Shown piece after piece: positions 14,494 to 15,041 of a stretch of 15,041 bases of DNA; position 1 is the stretch's first letter; every line of letters begins with the position of its first letter. The notes below the pieces were generated by a model. The model ran no database searches. It saw nothing but the letters and a program-made list of their open reading frames with translations, and was not told the origin of the DNA. The position numbers and the translations under genes are program-made. Source of the stretch: Hirudo medicinalis (lineage: Eukaryota > Annelida > Clitellata > Hirudinida > Hirudinidae); NCBI GenBank assembly GCA_011800805.1, contig MPNW01000368.1, positions 36,131-51,171 of the forward strand. The letters are read 5' to 3'.

Positions 14494-14930
14494 AAGGTAA
14501 TCAGAAGGTGTCTTCAGTCGCGAATAAAACCAGAATAATCTAACAACATCAGTAGAAAATTCATTCTTTCTTACGAATTTTAGACAAGTTTTGAATAGAC
14601 ATCGAAATACGTATTCTGGAATTTTCTCCATTCTTAAGAATATCTACCCCGTGATTAACATCAAATTATATCCTCTTGGGTGAAAAGTGGATCTAAATTA
14701 ACACTCCGGTGAAAACGTCCTCAACAAAATTGGCACTTTCAACCTCAATCACCCTCGCAAGTATAACGCTAGATCGAGTAAAAGTAAGGAAATTATTGAT
14801 TTTTAAATTTAACAAATTGCACGCTTCAATGATTTGCATCTTAATTATTGGCATTAAATATGCCGATTTATTCATTCCATGGCTGCACTGCGTGACCTGC
14901 TTATACTCTACATAAACCTCCATAAACGTT

Positions 14931-15041
14931 GCAGGCACCCTCCTTCCTTCTTCTACTACTCTTAAACTCCTCGGTGTTACTTTTGATTCTCATCTCAGCT
15001 TTAAAGAACATTCTGCCTCCATTATCAAATCATGCAATCAT
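14931..15041 (+). mobile_element. LINE-type reverse transcriptase fragment, runs off the right edge
   Basis: One open frame to the window edge encodes LPSSTTLKLLGVTFDSHLSF and then KEHSASIIKSCNH. LGVxFDSxLSFxxH is the conserved segment near the end of the reverse transcriptase domain in non-LTR retrotransposons (CR1/L2/Jockey-like). An in-frame TAA lies about 15 bp upstream (around 14913-14915), and nothing before it looks like reverse transcriptase, so the copy seems 5'-truncated or begins with an insertion boundary near 14916-14931. Clade cannot be assigned from 37 codons. Confidence 0.65.

Noticed and set aside
14693..14938. Overlapping + and - frames near the right end (a strong + donor AAAA|GTAAGG at about 14782; a - strand end VIEVESANFVEDVF)
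   Set aside because: Both strands look weakly coding and neither joins another exon in phase inside the window, so I cannot choose.

Overview
This is nuclear DNA from an animal, probably an invertebrate. The genome is AT-rich and full of microsatellites, and the genes are split into short exons by introns of roughly 70-900 bp with GT...AG ends. There are no bacterial operons or Shine-Dalgarno sites. I cannot name the phylum.

Region 1 (about 950-6734, perhaps to 8529, + strand) holds the central and 3' part of a PDE3-type cyclic nucleotide phosphodiesterase gene. I traced eleven exons by splice sites, reading phase and PDE3 motifs ([89 protein letters not shown]). All metal-binding and catalytic residues I can check are present. 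The amino-terminal exons lie left of the window.

The most unusual feature is a 27-bp minisatellite (4783-5145) at the 3' splice site of one catalytic-domain exon. It is open in the PDE3 reading frame. Each period supplies two further in-phase GAG|GTT acceptor candidates, because the repeat seems to have grown out of the exon's first codons (SK|VNE). Depending on which acceptor is used, the catalytic domain could carry from 0 to about 115 extra residues.

Region 2 (8450-11300) is compact and ambiguous. It holds a possible extra last exon for PDE3 (8452-8529), a small - strand gene converging on it (8688-9035), a phase-consistent chain of + strand exons (9461-10431), and a - strand two-exon candidate (10398-11276) with a canonical RFX X-box at its 5' end. 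None resembles a family I know. A 20-bp piece of an 8991-9035 exon recurs inverted at 9603-9622.

Region 3 (12658-13318, - strand) holds the last three exons of a PLAT/LH2-domain protein (LOXHD1-like), with matching phases and a stop.

Region 4 (13530-15041) is mostly repeats: trinucleotide runs, about 500 bp of an 11-bp minisatellite, a 20-bp triplet repeat, and, at the edge, a fragment of a LINE-type reverse transcriptase reading out of the window.
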